Below, piece after piece: positions 18,246 to 33,911 of a DNA stretch of 57,227 nt. The stretch covers positions 1 to 57,227 of the forward strand of contig JAUJMQ010000011.1 in the NCBI GenBank assembly GCA_030446775.1, given 5' to 3'. Below the pieces are notes generated by a model. That model was given only the letters and a program-made list of their open reading frames with translations, ran no database searches and was not told the DNA's origin. Positions within the stretch are counted from its first letter, which is position 1. Every line of letters starts with the position of its first letter. The position numbers and the translations under genes are program-made. Source of the stretch: Egibacteraceae bacterium. GTDB lineage: Bacteria > Actinomycetota > Nitriliruptoria > Euzebyales > Egibacteraceae.

Positions 18246-20226
18246 ATGGACCCCAGCGTCCTCGCCCGCAAGCAGCTTCCGGAGCTGAAGGGCATCGCCT
18301 CGCATCTGCAGATGCGCGGCTACCAGCGCCTGAAGAAGGCCGAGCTGATCGAGGCGATCGTCCGCGCGGCGGGCAACGGCGGCGGGGAGGTCTCCCGGCC
18401 GCAGCTCGACCTGTCCACCACCGCGGCGCCGCAGGCGGCGCCGACCTCCAACGGCTCGGTGGCCGACGTAGCCGCACCCGCGGGCGACGGCACGGCCAAC
18501 GGCCGGCCGGCGCGCACACGCCGCCGGACCGGTCAAGACAGCGAGGACGCGACGCGTCCCCGCACCCGCACCCGCACCCGGGAGCGGACCGCTGAGCAGC
18601 GCGACGCCGACGAGGCGGGAGGCGACGGCGTCGCCTCGGCGGCCGCCGGGGCGCCCGCCGAGGCGGCGGTCCGGCCGCCGGGCGCGGCTCCCGAGACGAC
18701 GGGCCGCCAGGCGCCGCGCGCCGCCGGCCGGTGGCGAGACCCCCGCCCGCGACGAGCGCGCCGGCGCCGGCGCCCGTGCCCGCGAGGACGCCGGGCGGAG
18801 CCGCGAGGGCTCGCCGCCGGAGGGCCCGCGTGACGGCGGGCAGCCGGCGGAGGGCTCGAGTGGCGGCGGGCAGGCCCGCGAGACCTCGCGTGACGGCGCG
18901 CCGGTGCGGGAGGCCGGCCGCGACGACGGCGGGCGCGGCCGCGAGGACCAGCGGCCCGACACCGCCACCCGCGACGATCGCGACGACGACGACGCCGGCA
19001 GCCGGCGGCGGCGCAGCCGCGAGCGCCGTCGCAACAAGGGGTCCGGGCGGTGCCCAGCAGCAGGGCCGCCCCCGCGACGACGACGCGACCGCCGAGCCGG
19101 GCGAGGTCCGCACCGGCATCCTCGACGTCCTGCCCGAGGGCTACGGGTTCCTGCGCACCAGCGGGTACCTGCCGGGCGACAAGGACGTCTACGTCTCCCA
19201 GACCCAGGTCCGCCGGCACGGGCTGCGGCGCGGCGACGTCGTGGAAGGCCCCATCCGCCAGCAGCGCTCCAACGAGAAGGTGCCGGCGCTGCACCACGTC
19301 GCCAGCCTCAACGGCGCCGCCGTGGACCCCAACAGCCCCGCGCCCCACCGGCCGGAGTTCAAGGACATGACGCCGCTGTTTCCCAACGAGCGGCTCGGCC
19401 TGGAGACCCCCGACGGGCCGATCTCCATGCGGATCGTCGACCTCATGTCGCCGATCGGCAAGGGTCAGCGCGGCCTGATCGTGTCGCCGCCGAAGGCCGG
19501 CAAGACAACGATCCTCAAGGAGCTCGGGCAGGCGATCGCCTACAACAACCCCGAGTGCCACCTCATGGTCGTCCTCGTCGACGAGCGGCCCGAGGAGGTC
19601 ACCGACATGCAGCGGTCGATCCCGGGCGAGGTGATCGCGTCGACGTTCGACCGTCCCGCCGACGACCACACCCAGATCGCCGAGCTCGCGATGGAGCGGG
19701 CGAAGCGCCTCGTCGAGCTCGGCTCCGACGTCGTGATCCTGCTCGACTCGATCACGCGGCTGGCCCGCGCCTACAACCTCGCGGCGCCGGCCAGCGGCCG
19801 CATCATGTCCCGGTGGCGTGGACTCCTCGGCGCTGTACCCACCGAAGCGCTTTTTCGGCGCCGCCCGCAACATCGAGCACGGGGGGAGCATGACGATCAT
19901 CGCCTCGGCGCTCATCGAGACCGGCTCGAAGATGGACGAGGTCATCTTCGAGGAGTTCAAGGGCACGGGGAACATGGAGCTGCGCCTGGACCGGCGCCTG
20001 GAGCAGAAGCGGATCTACCCCGCGATCGACATCGGGGCCAGCGGAACACGCAAGGAGGAGCTGTTGTTGGACAAGGAGGAGCTGACGGTCATCTGGAAGC
20101 TCCGCCGGGTCCTGCACGCCCTGGAGGGACCGGGGGCCATCGAGCTGCTGATCGACAAGATGCGCTCGACCCGGTCCAACAACCAGTTCCTGCTGCAGAT
20201 CCAGAAGAGCAACTCTGCAGTCCTAG
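18246..20226 (+). CDS. rho: Transcription termination factor Rho (several frameshifts)
   Basis: Rho is the hexameric RNA helicase that terminates transcription. Order: SAP-like N-terminus ([20 protein letters not shown]), a long Arg/Asp/Gly-rich insert typical of actinobacteria, the RNA-binding fold from [19 protein letters not shown], the Walker [14 protein letters not shown], and [12 protein letters not shown]. Three one-base insertions are needed to read it through: near 18725, near 19045, and an extra C at about 19808-19810 (SGRIMS then [20 protein letters not shown]). The frame then runs without a stop into rpmE; one more indel near 20200-20222 would end it at TAG 20224-20226. The ATG has an AGGAG ribosome site. 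A functional gene is expected. Confidence 0.9.
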
Positions 20227-20273
20227 CGGCCTGCGCCACGACAGGGTCCACGACCTACAGGAGACGGCAACCG

Positions 20274-20507
20274 ATGAAGCAGGGTATCCATCCCGAGTAC
20301 AAGGTGACCCGCGTCACGTGCTCGTGCGGCAACACCTTCCAGACCCGTGGGGTCGCCGACGAGCTCCACGTGGAGCTGTGCAACAACTGCCACCCCTTCT
20401 ACACCGGCAAGCAGAAGCTGGTGGACTCCGGAGGCCGGGTCGAGCGGTACAAGCAGCGCTACGCCAAGACCCAGGCCAAGCAGGCCGACGCCGCCAACAG
20501 GCCCTGA
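20274..20507 (+). CDS. rpmE: 50S ribosomal protein L31
   Basis: A 77-residue protein. It starts [20 protein letters not shown] and has CSC and CNNC, four cysteines that form the zinc site of the C-plus type of L31, then [19 protein letters not shown], the family's conserved block. It forms part of the bridge between ribosomal subunits. An AGGAGA ribosome site lies 9 bases before ATG 20274. As sequenced, the upstream frame is continuous with the rho tail, but the ribosome site and homology support an independent start. Position after rho is the conserved actinobacterial order. Confidence 0.95.
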   Translation: MKQGIHPEYKVTRVTCSCGNTFQTRGVADELHVELCNNCHPFYTGKQKLVDSGGRVERYKQRYAKTQAKQADAANRP

Positions 20508-20514
20508 CCGGCCT

Positions 20515-21591
20515 GTGAGCGACGCACCGGACGAGCCGGCGCCCTCCGCGCACCCTCACTACTACGGCGGCCAGGCGGTCGTCGAAGGTGTGATGATGCG
20601 CGGCGCCCGCAGCTGGGCGGTGGCGGTGCGCCGGCCCTCCGGCGAGATCTACCTCGAGCGCCACCCCGTCAGCGACTTCCCCAGCGCCACCCGCTGTTCA
20701 AGCGGCCGATGTTCCGAGGATGTTCGCGCTCGTCGACGCCATGACGATCGGCACGCGCGCGCTGACGATCTCGGCCAACCAGTCGGTGGAGGAGGACGAG
20801 CGGCTGTCGAGCGGGGCGATGGGCGGCAGCCTGGCCCTGGCGCTGCTGCTGTTCGTCGGGGTGTTCATCGTCCTGCCCAACGTCGGCCTGGCATTCGTCT
20901 CGCGCCAGGTGGGGACGGGGACGCTGTACCACGTCGTCGAGGGCGTCGTCCGGATGGGGATCTTCCTGGGCTACCTGTCGCTGATCTCGCTGGTCGCCGA
21001 CATCCGCCGGGTGTTCTCCTACCACGGTGCCGAGCACAAGACCATCGCCGCGTGGGAGCACGACGAGGTCCTGCGGCCCGAGTCGGTCGCCCCGTACTCC
21101 ACGCTGCACGTGCGCTGCGGGACCAACTTCCTGCTCATGGTGATGCTCATCGCGATCGTCACCTACTCGCTGGCCGGGGGCTGTTCCCCGGGCCCGACAG
21201 CGGGGTGCTGCTCGTGGCGGCCTACCAGATCGCGCTGCGCATCGTCCTGCTTCCGGTCGTCGCCGGCCTGGCCTACGAGGGGCTGCGTCTGGGCGCGGGA
21301 CGCGACAACATCGCCGTCCGCGCGTTGATGAAGCCCGGGCTGTGGCTGCAGATGATCACCACGAAGCCGCCCACGCCCGACCAGGTCGAGGTCGCGATCC
21401 GTGCCTTCGAGGCCGTCGTCCCGACCGCGCACCTTCGCGGGCGGACGGCCCACGACCTGCCGTCGCCGGTCGTGTGGGGTCCCGACGAGGCCACCGAGGC
21501 GGTGGGCGTCGCGGCCGACGAGGGCCTGGCCGACGTGACCGGCGCCCCCGTCCCCCACGACGGACCCCGGGAGCCGGCCGGCGAGTCGTAG
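20515..21591 (+). CDS. DUF1385 (YqhQ-like) membrane protein (three frameshifts)
   Basis: A polytopic membrane protein of unknown function, typically found beside prfA and rpmE. The signature YYGGQAVVEGVMMRG is near residue 15, and later blocks SYHGAEHKTIAAWEHDE and LHVRCGTNFLLMVMLIAIVT are conserved; the histidines suggest metal binding. Hydrophobic segments lie about 20820-21000, 21120-21180 and 21200-21280. Three one-base deletions break the frame: near 20685, near 20714 (HPLFKRPMFRG then VFALVDAMTIG), and in the G-run at about 21176-21181 (SLAGG then LFPGPDSGVLL). GTG 20515 is chosen as the first in-frame start, 7 bases after rpmE. Confidence 0.85.
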   Translation: MSDAPDEPAPSAHPHYYGGQAVVEGVMMRGARSWAVAVRRPSGEIYLERHPVSDFPSATRCSSGRCSEDVRARRRHDDRHARADDLGQPVGGGGRAAVERGDGRQPGPGAAAVRRGVHRPAQRRPGIRLAPGGDGDAVPRRRGRRPDGDLPGLPVADLAGRRHPPGVLLPRCRAQDHRRVGARRGPAARVGRPVLHAARALRDQLPAHGDAHRDRHLLAGRGLFPGPDSGVLLVAAYQIALRIVLLPVVAGLAYEGLRLGAGRDNIAVRALMKPGLWLQMITTKPPTPDQVEVAIRAFEAVVPTAHLRGRTAHDLPSPVVWGPDEATEAVGVAADEGLADVTGAPVPHDGPREPAGES

Positions 21592-21639
21592 CCGGGGCCG
21601 CCCGCCGCCGGCTGCAAGCCCCGCACGTCAGGACCGCCT

Positions 21640-22716
<1,077 letters not shown>

Positions 22717-22744
22717 CCCGCCCCCGACCCTGGCCACCCCGGGT

Positions 22745-22784
22745 TTGTTCTGATCCCCTTGGCCGGCGAAGGGGATCAGAACAA
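22745..22784. repeat. Perfect 16-bp inverted repeat between prfA and prmC
   Basis: TTGTTCTGATCCCCTT (22745-22760) and its exact reverse complement (22769-22784) flank the loop GGCCGGCG. The stem can be extended by about four more pairs if wobbles are allowed. Its AT content is well above its surroundings. No T-tract follows, and prmC starts only 23 bases later. It could be an extragenic palindromic element, a transcription attenuator or a protein-binding site. Confidence 0.85.
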
Positions 22785-22806
22785 GCTCGTCCGAGGGCGG
22801 GGCGCG

Positions 22807-23651
22807 GTGACCGTCGGGGAGGCGCTGGCCGACCTGTCCCGACGGTTGTCCGACGCCGGTGTCCCCACACCGGCCGTCGACGCCGAGCTGCTCGTCCGCC
22901 ACGTCCTGGGCTGGTCGCGGGCGGGGCTGCTCGGCGGGCGCAGCGAGCCGCTGGAGCCGGCGGCCGCGGCGGCGCTCGCCGCGCTCTCGGCGCGCCGGGT
23001 CGCGCGGGAGCCGCTGCAGCTGCTCACCGGCAGCGTCGGCTTCCGCCACCTCGACGTGCTCGTGCGGCCCGGGGTGTTCATCCCCGGCCGGAGACCGAGG
23101 TCCTCGCCGGGCTCGCCGTGGAGCGCACCACCGCCGGCGGGGTGGTCGTCGAGCCGTGCACCGGCACCGGCGCGGTCACCTGCGCCCTCGCCGCGGAGGT
23201 CCCCGGCGCCACCGTCGCGGCCAGCGACATCTGTCCCGCGGCGGTCGCGCAGGCCCGCGCCGACGCCGAGCGGCTCGGGCTCGACGTCCGGGTGTTCCAG
23301 GGTGACCTGCTCGACGGCATCCCGGCCGCCCTGCGCGGACACGTCGACGTGCTGGTGTGCAACCCGCCGTACCTGGCCGCAGGCGAGCTGGTCGGCCTGG
23401 AGCCCGAGGTCGTCGACTACGACCCCCGCGACGCGCTCGTCGCCGGCCCGACCGGTCACGAGGTCGTCGACCGGCTGATCGCCGCCGCTCAGGCGTGGCT
23501 GGCCCCCGGCGGCTGGCTGCTGCTGGAGGTGGATCCCTCCCGGGCCGCTGCCACCATCCGGCGGATGGCGGTCGCGGGGCTGGCAGGCGTCGAGGTGGCC
23601 GCCGACCTCACCGGCGCCGATCGCTTCGCGGTCGGCCGCCGGCGCGGCTGA
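22807..23651 (+). CDS. prmC: Release factor glutamine methyltransferase (one frameshift)
   Basis: About 281 residues; methylates the glutamine of the GGQ motif in release factors using S-adenosylmethionine. The N-terminal helical domain (TVGEALADLSRRLSDAGV) and the methyltransferase domain with VEPCTGTGAVTCALA and the catalytic NPPY motif (VLVCNPPYLAAGE, nt about 23350-23388) are present. A C is missing in the run at about 23078-23081: PGVFIP should be followed by RPETEVLAGLAVE. GTG 22807 gives the usual start; a longer TTG start at 22759 would lie inside the hairpin and is unlikely. Confidence 0.93.
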
Positions 23652-23854
23652 CCGCGACGGGGGGACCCGCGCCGCCCCCGGCACGGTGACGATCACGCCG
23701 GACGAGCGTGCGCCGCCACCGGTGGCGGCGCCGCTGAAGTCGACCGAGCGCCTCCTCCCGCAGGACGATAACGCGAGGGAGGCTTCCAGCGGATCCCTCG
23801 TGTGGCGAAGGTCTCCCCCGGCCCGCCGGTACAGCCCCGCCGCCGCGCCGCCCG

Positions 23855-23860
23855 TAGCAT
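23855..23860 (+). promoter_or_regulatory. -10 box (TAGCAT) before the tsaC-like gene
   Basis: TAGCAT ends 9 bases before ATG 23870, a near-leaderless spacing. A GGAGA motif lies between, so a longer upstream transcript could also be translated. The rest of the 218-base gap from 23652 shows no gene. Confidence 0.4.
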
Positions 23861-23869
23861 CCGGAGAAC

Positions 23870-24589
23870 ATGAGCGAGACGATCGGCGTGGACGACCCGG
23901 GCGTGGCGCAACGCGTCGTGGACGTGCTTCGCGCCGGCGAGCTCGTCGTGGTGCCGACCGACACCGTCTACGCCGTCGTCGCCGACGCGTTCCTCGGGTT
24001 CGCGACGCAGCGGATGTTCGGCGCGAAGCATCGCGGGCGCGACGTGCCGCTGTCGTTGCTGCTGCGCAACCCGCGTCAGGTCATCGGGCTCGCCAGGGAC
24101 GTGCCCGAGACCGCCGAGCGCCTCATGGCCGCGTACTGGCCGGGTCCGGTGAGCCTGGTGCTGCCCGTGCAGCCGGACATGCCGTGGGACCTGGGCGCTG
24201 CCGGCGACGCGGTCGGGCTGCGCATGCCGGCCGACGACCTCCTGCTCGACGTCGCCGCCGAGATCGGGCCGCTGGCCTGCAGCGCCGCCAACCGCCGCGG
24301 CGACCCGTTGCCGACGACCGCCGAGGAGGCCCGCCGTCAGCTCGGCGACGCGGTCGCGCTCTACGTCGAGGGCGGGCCTCGACCGGGGCCGCCGTCGACG
24401 GTCGTGGACTGCACCCGGGGCGGCGCCGAGGTGCTGCGCGAGGGAGCGATCCCCACCGAGGACGTGCGCCTCGTCGCCGACGGCCTGCTGGCCTGGGGCG
24501 CCCGGCCCGACGACGACCTCCCCCCGCCCGAGACCGACGACGACATGGCCGCGGCCCCGGCGGACACCGCGGCGCCCGAGGAGGCCTGA
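23870..24589 (+). CDS. L-threonylcarbamoyladenylate synthase (TsaC/YrdC/Sua5 family)
   Basis: A 239-residue protein of the family that makes threonylcarbamoyl-AMP from threonine, bicarbonate and ATP for tRNA t6A modification. The YrdC fold is clear: VVVPTDTVYAV, MFGAKHRGRDVPLSLLL, AYWPGPVSLVLP, VGLRMPADD and SAANRRGDPLPTT. It has only a short acidic low-complexity tail (DDDLPPPETDDD), not the second Sua5 domain. The neighbourhood (prmC upstream, rpiB 4 bases downstream) is the usual actinobacterial order. Its start has the -10 box at 23855 and a GGAG ribosome site. Confidence 0.92.
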   Translation: MSETIGVDDPGVAQRVVDVLRAGELVVVPTDTVYAVVADAFLGFATQRMFGAKHRGRDVPLSLLLRNPRQVIGLARDVPETAERLMAAYWPGPVSLVLPVQPDMPWDLGAAGDAVGLRMPADDLLLDVAAEIGPLACSAANRRGDPLPTTAEEARRQLGDAVALYVEGGPRPGPPSTVVDCTRGGAEVLREGAIPTEDVRLVADGLLAWGARPDDDLPPPETDDDMAAAPADTAAPEEA

Positions 24590-24593
24590 GCCG

Positions 24594-25043
24594 GTGCGCA
24601 TCGCGGTCGGCGCCGACCACGCGGGCTATCCGCTCAAGCAGCATCTGCTCGAACGGCTGCGCGCCGCCGGGCACGCCGTCGACGACCACGGGACCGGCAG
24701 CGAGCTGCCCGTGGACTACCCCGGCATCTGCGCCGGCGTCGCGCGGGCGGTCACCACGGGACTGGCCGACCGGGGAATCGTCGTCGGGGGCAGCGGGCAG
24801 GGTGAGCAGATCGCGGCGAACAAGGTCGCGGGTGCCCGTGCGGCGCTGTGCAACGACCTGTACACCGCCCGGCTGTCACGCGAGCACAACGACGCCAACG
24901 TCCTGTCGCTCGGCGCCCGGATCGTCGCCCCCGGGCTCGCCGAGGAGATCGTGACCCTGTGGCTCGCGACGGGGTTCGCCGGGGGACGCCACCAGCGGCG
25001 CATCGACCAGATCGCCGACATCGAGGCAGGGGAGCGGACATGA
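24594..25043 (+). CDS. rpiB: Ribose-5-phosphate isomerase B
   Basis: A 149-residue enzyme interconverting ribose 5-phosphate and ribulose 5-phosphate in the pentose phosphate pathway. It starts [15 protein letters not shown] (Asp and His of the phosphate/ring-opening site) and has [14 protein letters not shown], like the mycobacterial form, where a glutamate serves as base instead of the cysteine of E. coli RpiB, and [17 protein letters not shown] 24594 lies 4 bases after the previous stop, and its own stop overlaps glyA by 4 bases. Confidence 0.95.
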   Translation: MRIAVGADHAGYPLKQHLLERLRAAGHAVDDHGTGSELPVDYPGICAGVARAVTTGLADRGIVVGGSGQGEQIAANKVAGARAALCNDLYTARLSREHNDANVLSLGARIVAPGLAEEIVTLWLATGFAGGRHQRRIDQIADIEAGERT

Positions 25044-26299
25044 CCACCTGGGGAGCCGACGTCGACGCGCTGCAGGCCGTCGACCCGGAGATCGCCGCGG
25101 CGATCGCCGACGAGCTGCGACGCCAGCGCACGAACCTGCAGCTGATCGCCTCGGAGAACCTCACCTCGCCGGCGGTGCTCGCCGCGCAGGGCAGCGTGCT
25201 GACGAACAAGTACGCCGAGGGCTACCCCGGCAAGCGCTACTACGGCGGCTGCGAGTTCGTCGACGTCGCCGAGACGCTGGCGATCGACCGCGCCAAGGCG
25301 CTGTTCGGTGCCGACCACGCCAACGTGCAGCCCCACGCCGGCGCGCAGGCGAACATGGCCGCCTACCACGCGCTGGGGGTCGGCCACGGCGACACGATCA
25401 TGGCGATGTCGCTGCCCCACGGCGGCCACCTGACGCACGGCTCGAAGGTCAACTTCAGCGGCCGATGGTTCGACGTCGTGCCGTACGGGGTGCGCCGGTC
25501 CGACGAGCTGATCGACCTTGACGAGGTCGCTTCGCTGGCCCGGGAACACCGGCCGAAGGTCATCGTCGCCGGCGCGACGGCCTACCCGCGGACCATCGAC
25601 TTCGCCGCCTTCCGTGCGATCGCCGACGAGGTCGACGCCACGCTGCTCGTCGACGCCGCCCACTTCGCCGGCCTGATCGCCGGGGGCGCGCACCCCTCGC
25701 CGGTGCCCCACGCCGACGTGGTGACGTTCACGACCCACAAGACGCTGCGGGGGCCGCGCGGCGGCACGATCCTGTGCCGCGCCGAGCACGCCAAGGCGGT
25801 GGACAAGGCCGTGTTTCCCTTCCTGCAGGGCGGCCCGCTCATGCACGTCATCGCCGGCAAGGCGGTCGCCTTCCGGGAGGCGGGCCAACCCGAGTTCCGC
25901 GAGTACGCCGAGCGCGTCGTCGCCAACGCCCGCGCGCTCGCGTCGGGGTTGGCCGCCGAGGGGCTGCGGATCGTGTCGGGCGGCACAGACATCCACTACC
26001 TGCTTGCCGATCTCGGCGCCCTCGGCGACGCCGATCTCACGGGGGCGGAGGCCGAGACGCGGCTGGACCGGGCGGGGATCTCGCTGAACAAGAACGCCAT
26101 CCCGTTCGACCCGCGCCCCCCGATGGTCGCCTCGGGAATCCGTGTCGGAACCGCGTCGGTGTCGACGCAGGGGATGGGGCCCGCCGAGATGGCCGAGGTC
26201 GCCTCACTCATCGGGCGCGTGCTCAAGTCGCCGGCCGAGGTCGACGCGGTCCGCACCGACGTCGCCGACCTCACCGCGCGCTTCGCGGTCTATCCGTAA
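25040..26299 (+). CDS. glyA: Serine hydroxymethyltransferase
   Basis: A 419-residue PLP enzyme converting serine and tetrahydrofolate to glycine and methylenetetrahydrofolate, the main one-carbon source. Motifs: [57 protein letters not shown], and the PLP lysine in [12 protein letters not shown]. Full length for the family. ATG 25040 overlaps the rpiB stop (ATGA), so the two are translationally coupled. The ATP synthase operon follows under its own promoter. Confidence 0.97.
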   Translation: MTTWGADVDALQAVDPEIAAAIADELRRQRTNLQLIASENLTSPAVLAAQGSVLTNKYAEGYPGKRYYGGCEFVDVAETLAIDRAKALFGADHANVQPHAGAQANMAAYHALGVGHGDTIMAMSLPHGGHLTHGSKVNFSGRWFDVVPYGVRRSDELIDLDEVASLAREHRPKVIVAGATAYPRTIDFAAFRAIADEVDATLLVDAAHFAGLIAGGAHPSPVPHADVVTFTTHKTLRGPRGGTILCRAEHAKAVDKAVFPFLQGGPLMHVIAGKAVAFREAGQPEFREYAERVVANARALASGLAAEGLRIVSGGTDIHYLLADLGALGDADLTGAEAETRLDRAGISLNKNAIPFDPRPPMVASGIRVGTASVSTQGMGPAEMAEVASLIGRVLKSPAEVDAVRTDVADLTARFAVYP

Positions 26300-26449
26300 C
26301 TCGGGCCCACCCCGGGCCGTGGATCGGTCACGCACGGCGCAACAGCTCCACGGCAGCCCGGGTCGCAAGATTGTGCTTTCCTTCACGAAGTCGGGACCGT
26401 CTGCGGTGGAAAGCCTCACTGACCAGCGCAAACGTCGCTCGAAGCGTCT

Positions 26450-26479
26450 TTGACACCGCGCGACGCCCCCGACTAGACT
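26450..26479 (+). promoter_or_regulatory. Promoter of the ATP synthase operon
   Basis: TTGACA (26450-26455) and TAGACT (26474-26479) are 18 bases apart, a near-consensus housekeeping promoter. The -10 ends 10 bases before ATG 26490, so the first gene's leader would be only a few bases. It is the best complete promoter in the window, fitting a highly expressed operon. The 190-base gap after glyA holds no other feature I can support. Confidence 0.75.
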
Positions 26480-26489
26480 GCCCGCGCCC

Positions 26490-26846
26490 ATGCGCCCCCC
26501 TTCGCTCCTGCGCGCCTTCGCCGGCGCGCGCTCCGTCGTCGCGCGCCGCCCCGCTCCCGGCGCCGAGGCGCAGCGCGCGGCGGTCACCCCGGGCTCGGAC
26601 ACCGGCTGGTTCCTCGCCGTCGAGCTCGTCACCGCGACGCTGGTGTGGGGCGGGATCGGCTGGCTCGCGGACCGCTGGCTGGGCACCGGCCCGTGGCTCA
26701 TGCTCGCCGGCTTCGTCGTCGGCCACTGCGCCGGCTTCTACCTGATCTGGCTGAAGACCGAGCAGGCCGTCGAGGCGGAGCGGTTGCAGCGCGAGGCGCG
26801 GCAGGCGCCCGTCCCCCGCGTGCCGGCCCCCCGAGCGCATGGCTGA
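26490..26846 (+). CDS. AtpI/AtpZ-family ATP synthase accessory membrane protein
   Basis: A 118-residue protein with two transmembrane segments (WFLAVELVTATLVWGGIGWL and PWLMLAGFVVGHCAGFYLIW) separated by ADRWLGTG, the arrangement of the small AtpZ/AtpI proteins at the head of F-type ATPase operons, which assist c-ring assembly or magnesium supply. Both termini are charged and probably cytoplasmic. The start is ATG 26490, directly behind the promoter, probably leaderless. Its stop lies inside the next gene's start region (8-base overlap). Confidence 0.75.
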   Translation: MRPPSLLRAFAGARSVVARRPAPGAEAQRAAVTPGSDTGWFLAVELVTATLVWGGIGWLADRWLGTGPWLMLAGFVVGHCAGFYLIWLKTEQAVEAERLQREARQAPVPRVPAPRAHG

Positions 26847-27374
26847 GCCGCTGCGCGCCGCCGGACCGGCGTCGCCAGGACCGGTCGAGGTGCGTATGGC
26901 GCGGTCGGCGCTGCTCGTCATCGGGATGGTCGCCGTCCCCGTGATCGGCATCGCGGCGGTCGTCGCCGGCAGCGGTGGCGCGCTCGGTGCCGGCATCGGT
27001 GCCGCCGTGGTGGCCGGGATGTTCGCGATGTCCGGCGCGCTGCTGTCGTTCGCGGCGCGCATCGGCCCCGAGGCGATATTCGCGGCGGCGCTCGGCGGTT
27101 ACCTGCTGCGGCTGATGATCTACGCGCTGCTCATCGTGCTGCTGCGGCCCGTCGAGGCCATCCACGGGCCGAGCCTGGCGATCTGTGCGGCCGTCGTGAT
27201 GGTCGCGGCGCTGGTCGCCGAGGTCCGCCTCGTCAGCCGCAACCCGCAGATGTTCTGGCTCGACACCGCCCCGCGCGGCGGACAGCCCTCCGCCGCGGGC
27301 GTGGTATACACCAGCGACCCCAGCGCGACGCGCCCTGAGCCTGCGCCGTCAGCGAACCCCGAAAGGACGCGTCC

Positions 27375-27378
<4 letters not shown>
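26839..27378 (+). CDS. Second AtpI-like membrane protein
   Basis: A 179-residue protein with four hydrophobic segments: SALLVIGMVAVPVIGIAAVV, GAGIGAAVVAGMFAMSGALL, FAAALGGYLLRLMIYALLIV and LAICAAVVMVAALVAEVRLV. Size and layout fit the ATP synthase subunit I superfamily found just before atpB. The C-terminal 40 residues are low-complexity Ser/Pro/Ala. It overlaps the previous gene by 8 bases and atpB by 4 (GTGA), so it is firmly in the operon. A role in c-ring assembly is inference from position. Confidence 0.7.
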
Positions 27379-28467
<1,089 letters not shown>

Positions 28468-28492
28468 TCAGCGCAGCCCGAGGAGAGCGACC

Positions 28493-29050
28493 ATGCCGCT
28501 GATGAGCTCACTGATCGTCTTCGCGACCGAGGCCGGAGGCGAGGAGGGCGCCGGGCTGCGGCTCGTGCTGCCCGAGACCGCCGAGCTGGTCTGGGGGCTC
28601 ATCGGCTTCCTGCTGCTCCTGGTCGTCATGGTCAAGAAGGTCTTCCCGGCGATGAACCGGATGCTGGAGGACCGCCAGGCCCAGATCCAGGGCAAGCTCG
28701 AGGAGGCCGAGCGCGCCCGTACCGAGGCCGAGAACACCCGCCGGCAGTACGCCGAGCAGCTCGCCGAGGCGCGCGGGGAGGCCTCTGGGATCGTCGACGA
28801 CGCGAAGGCGTCGGCGGAGCGGCTGCGCGGCGAGATCGTCGCGCGGGCCGAGGAGGAGGCCGCCCAGATCCTGGCGCGGGCCCGCGAGGACGCCTCGGCC
28901 GAGCGGGGCCGGCTCGTGCAGGACCTGCGCGGCCAGGTGGCGGTCCTGTCGGTGGAGCTGGCCTCCAAGATCGTGCAGAAGGAGCTGGACCCGGCGCAGC
29001 ACCGCGCCCTGGTCGACCAGTACATCAACGAGCTGTCGGGTCTGAACTGA
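28493..29050 (+). CDS. atpF: F1Fo ATP synthase subunit b
   Basis: A 185-residue peripheral-stalk subunit: a short N-terminus, one membrane helix (ELVWGLIGFLLLLVVMV, about residues 31-47), then a long charged coiled coil (EEAERARTEAENTRRQYAEQ and following) that reaches F1. AGGAGAG ribosome site. Its TGA shares a base with the ATG of atpH (TGATG), so the two stator subunits are coupled. Confidence 0.96.
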   Translation: MPLMSSLIVFATEAGGEEGAGLRLVLPETAELVWGLIGFLLLLVVMVKKVFPAMNRMLEDRQAQIQGKLEEAERARTEAENTRRQYAEQLAEARGEASGIVDDAKASAERLRGEIVARAEEEAAQILARAREDASAERGRLVQDLRGQVAVLSVELASKIVQKELDPAQHRALVDQYINELSGLN

Positions 29051-29580
29051 TGGGTCCGGTCGAGGGCTACGCCGCGGCGCTGTACAACGTCGCCCGGGCC
29101 GAGGACGCCCTGGACCGGGTGTCTGACGAGCTCTATCAGATCGCCCGGCTGCTGGAGTCCAACAGCGAGCTGATGCAGCGCCTGACCGACGCGCGCATGG
29201 ACACCGCCGCGCGGATCGGCATCGTCGAGGAGCTGCTGTCTGGCCGTGCCCACCCCCAGACCGTGAGCGCGGTGACCTACGTGCTGTCGTCCGGGCGCGC
29301 CCGCCAGCTGCCCGAGATCGCCGACGCCTTGGCGAAGTACACCGCGGCGTCGCGCAAGCGCGCCGTCGCCGACGTGCGCACCGCGGTACCGCTCGACGAC
29401 GAGGCCCGGCGGCGACTCGCCGAGGCGCTGTCGCGCAGCACCGGCCGCGAGGTCGAGGTCAAGGCGACCGTGGACCCCGACGTCGTCGGCGGCGTCGTGG
29501 TCACAATGGGGGACACCGTCATCGACGGCAGCGTCGCCCGGCGCCTGGCCGAGCTGCGCGCCCGCCTCGTCGGCGTCTAG
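29050..29580 (+). CDS. atpH: F1Fo ATP synthase subunit delta
   Basis: A 176-residue stator subunit connecting subunit b to the top of F1. The N-terminal helical bundle begins VEGYAAALYNVARAEDALD and the C-terminal region has the typical VKATVDPDVVGGVVVTMGDT (first residues VEVKATV) and IDGSVARRLAELRARL. Usual family length; unlike mycobacteria it is not fused to a b-like domain. ATG overlaps the atpF stop. Confidence 0.96.
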   Translation: MGPVEGYAAALYNVARAEDALDRVSDELYQIARLLESNSELMQRLTDARMDTAARIGIVEELLSGRAHPQTVSAVTYVLSSGRARQLPEIADALAKYTAASRKRAVADVRTAVPLDDEARRRLAEALSRSTGREVEVKATVDPDVVGGVVVTMGDTVIDGSVARRLAELRARLVGV

Positions 29581-29676
29581 GAGCCGCACCGCCGCACCGC
29601 ACCGACCACCACCCGCCGACGCGCCACCATGAGCCGCCCCCGACCCGCCCCGAGCCGCCAAGGAATCGACGTAGCG

Positions 29677-31500
<1,824 letters not shown>

Positions 31501-31513
31501 GAGGAACGCCAGC

Positions 31514-33878
<2,365 letters not shown>

Positions 33879-33911
33879 CCGATGCGAGGGGCCGGCCGAG
33901 GTCGCGCGTAG

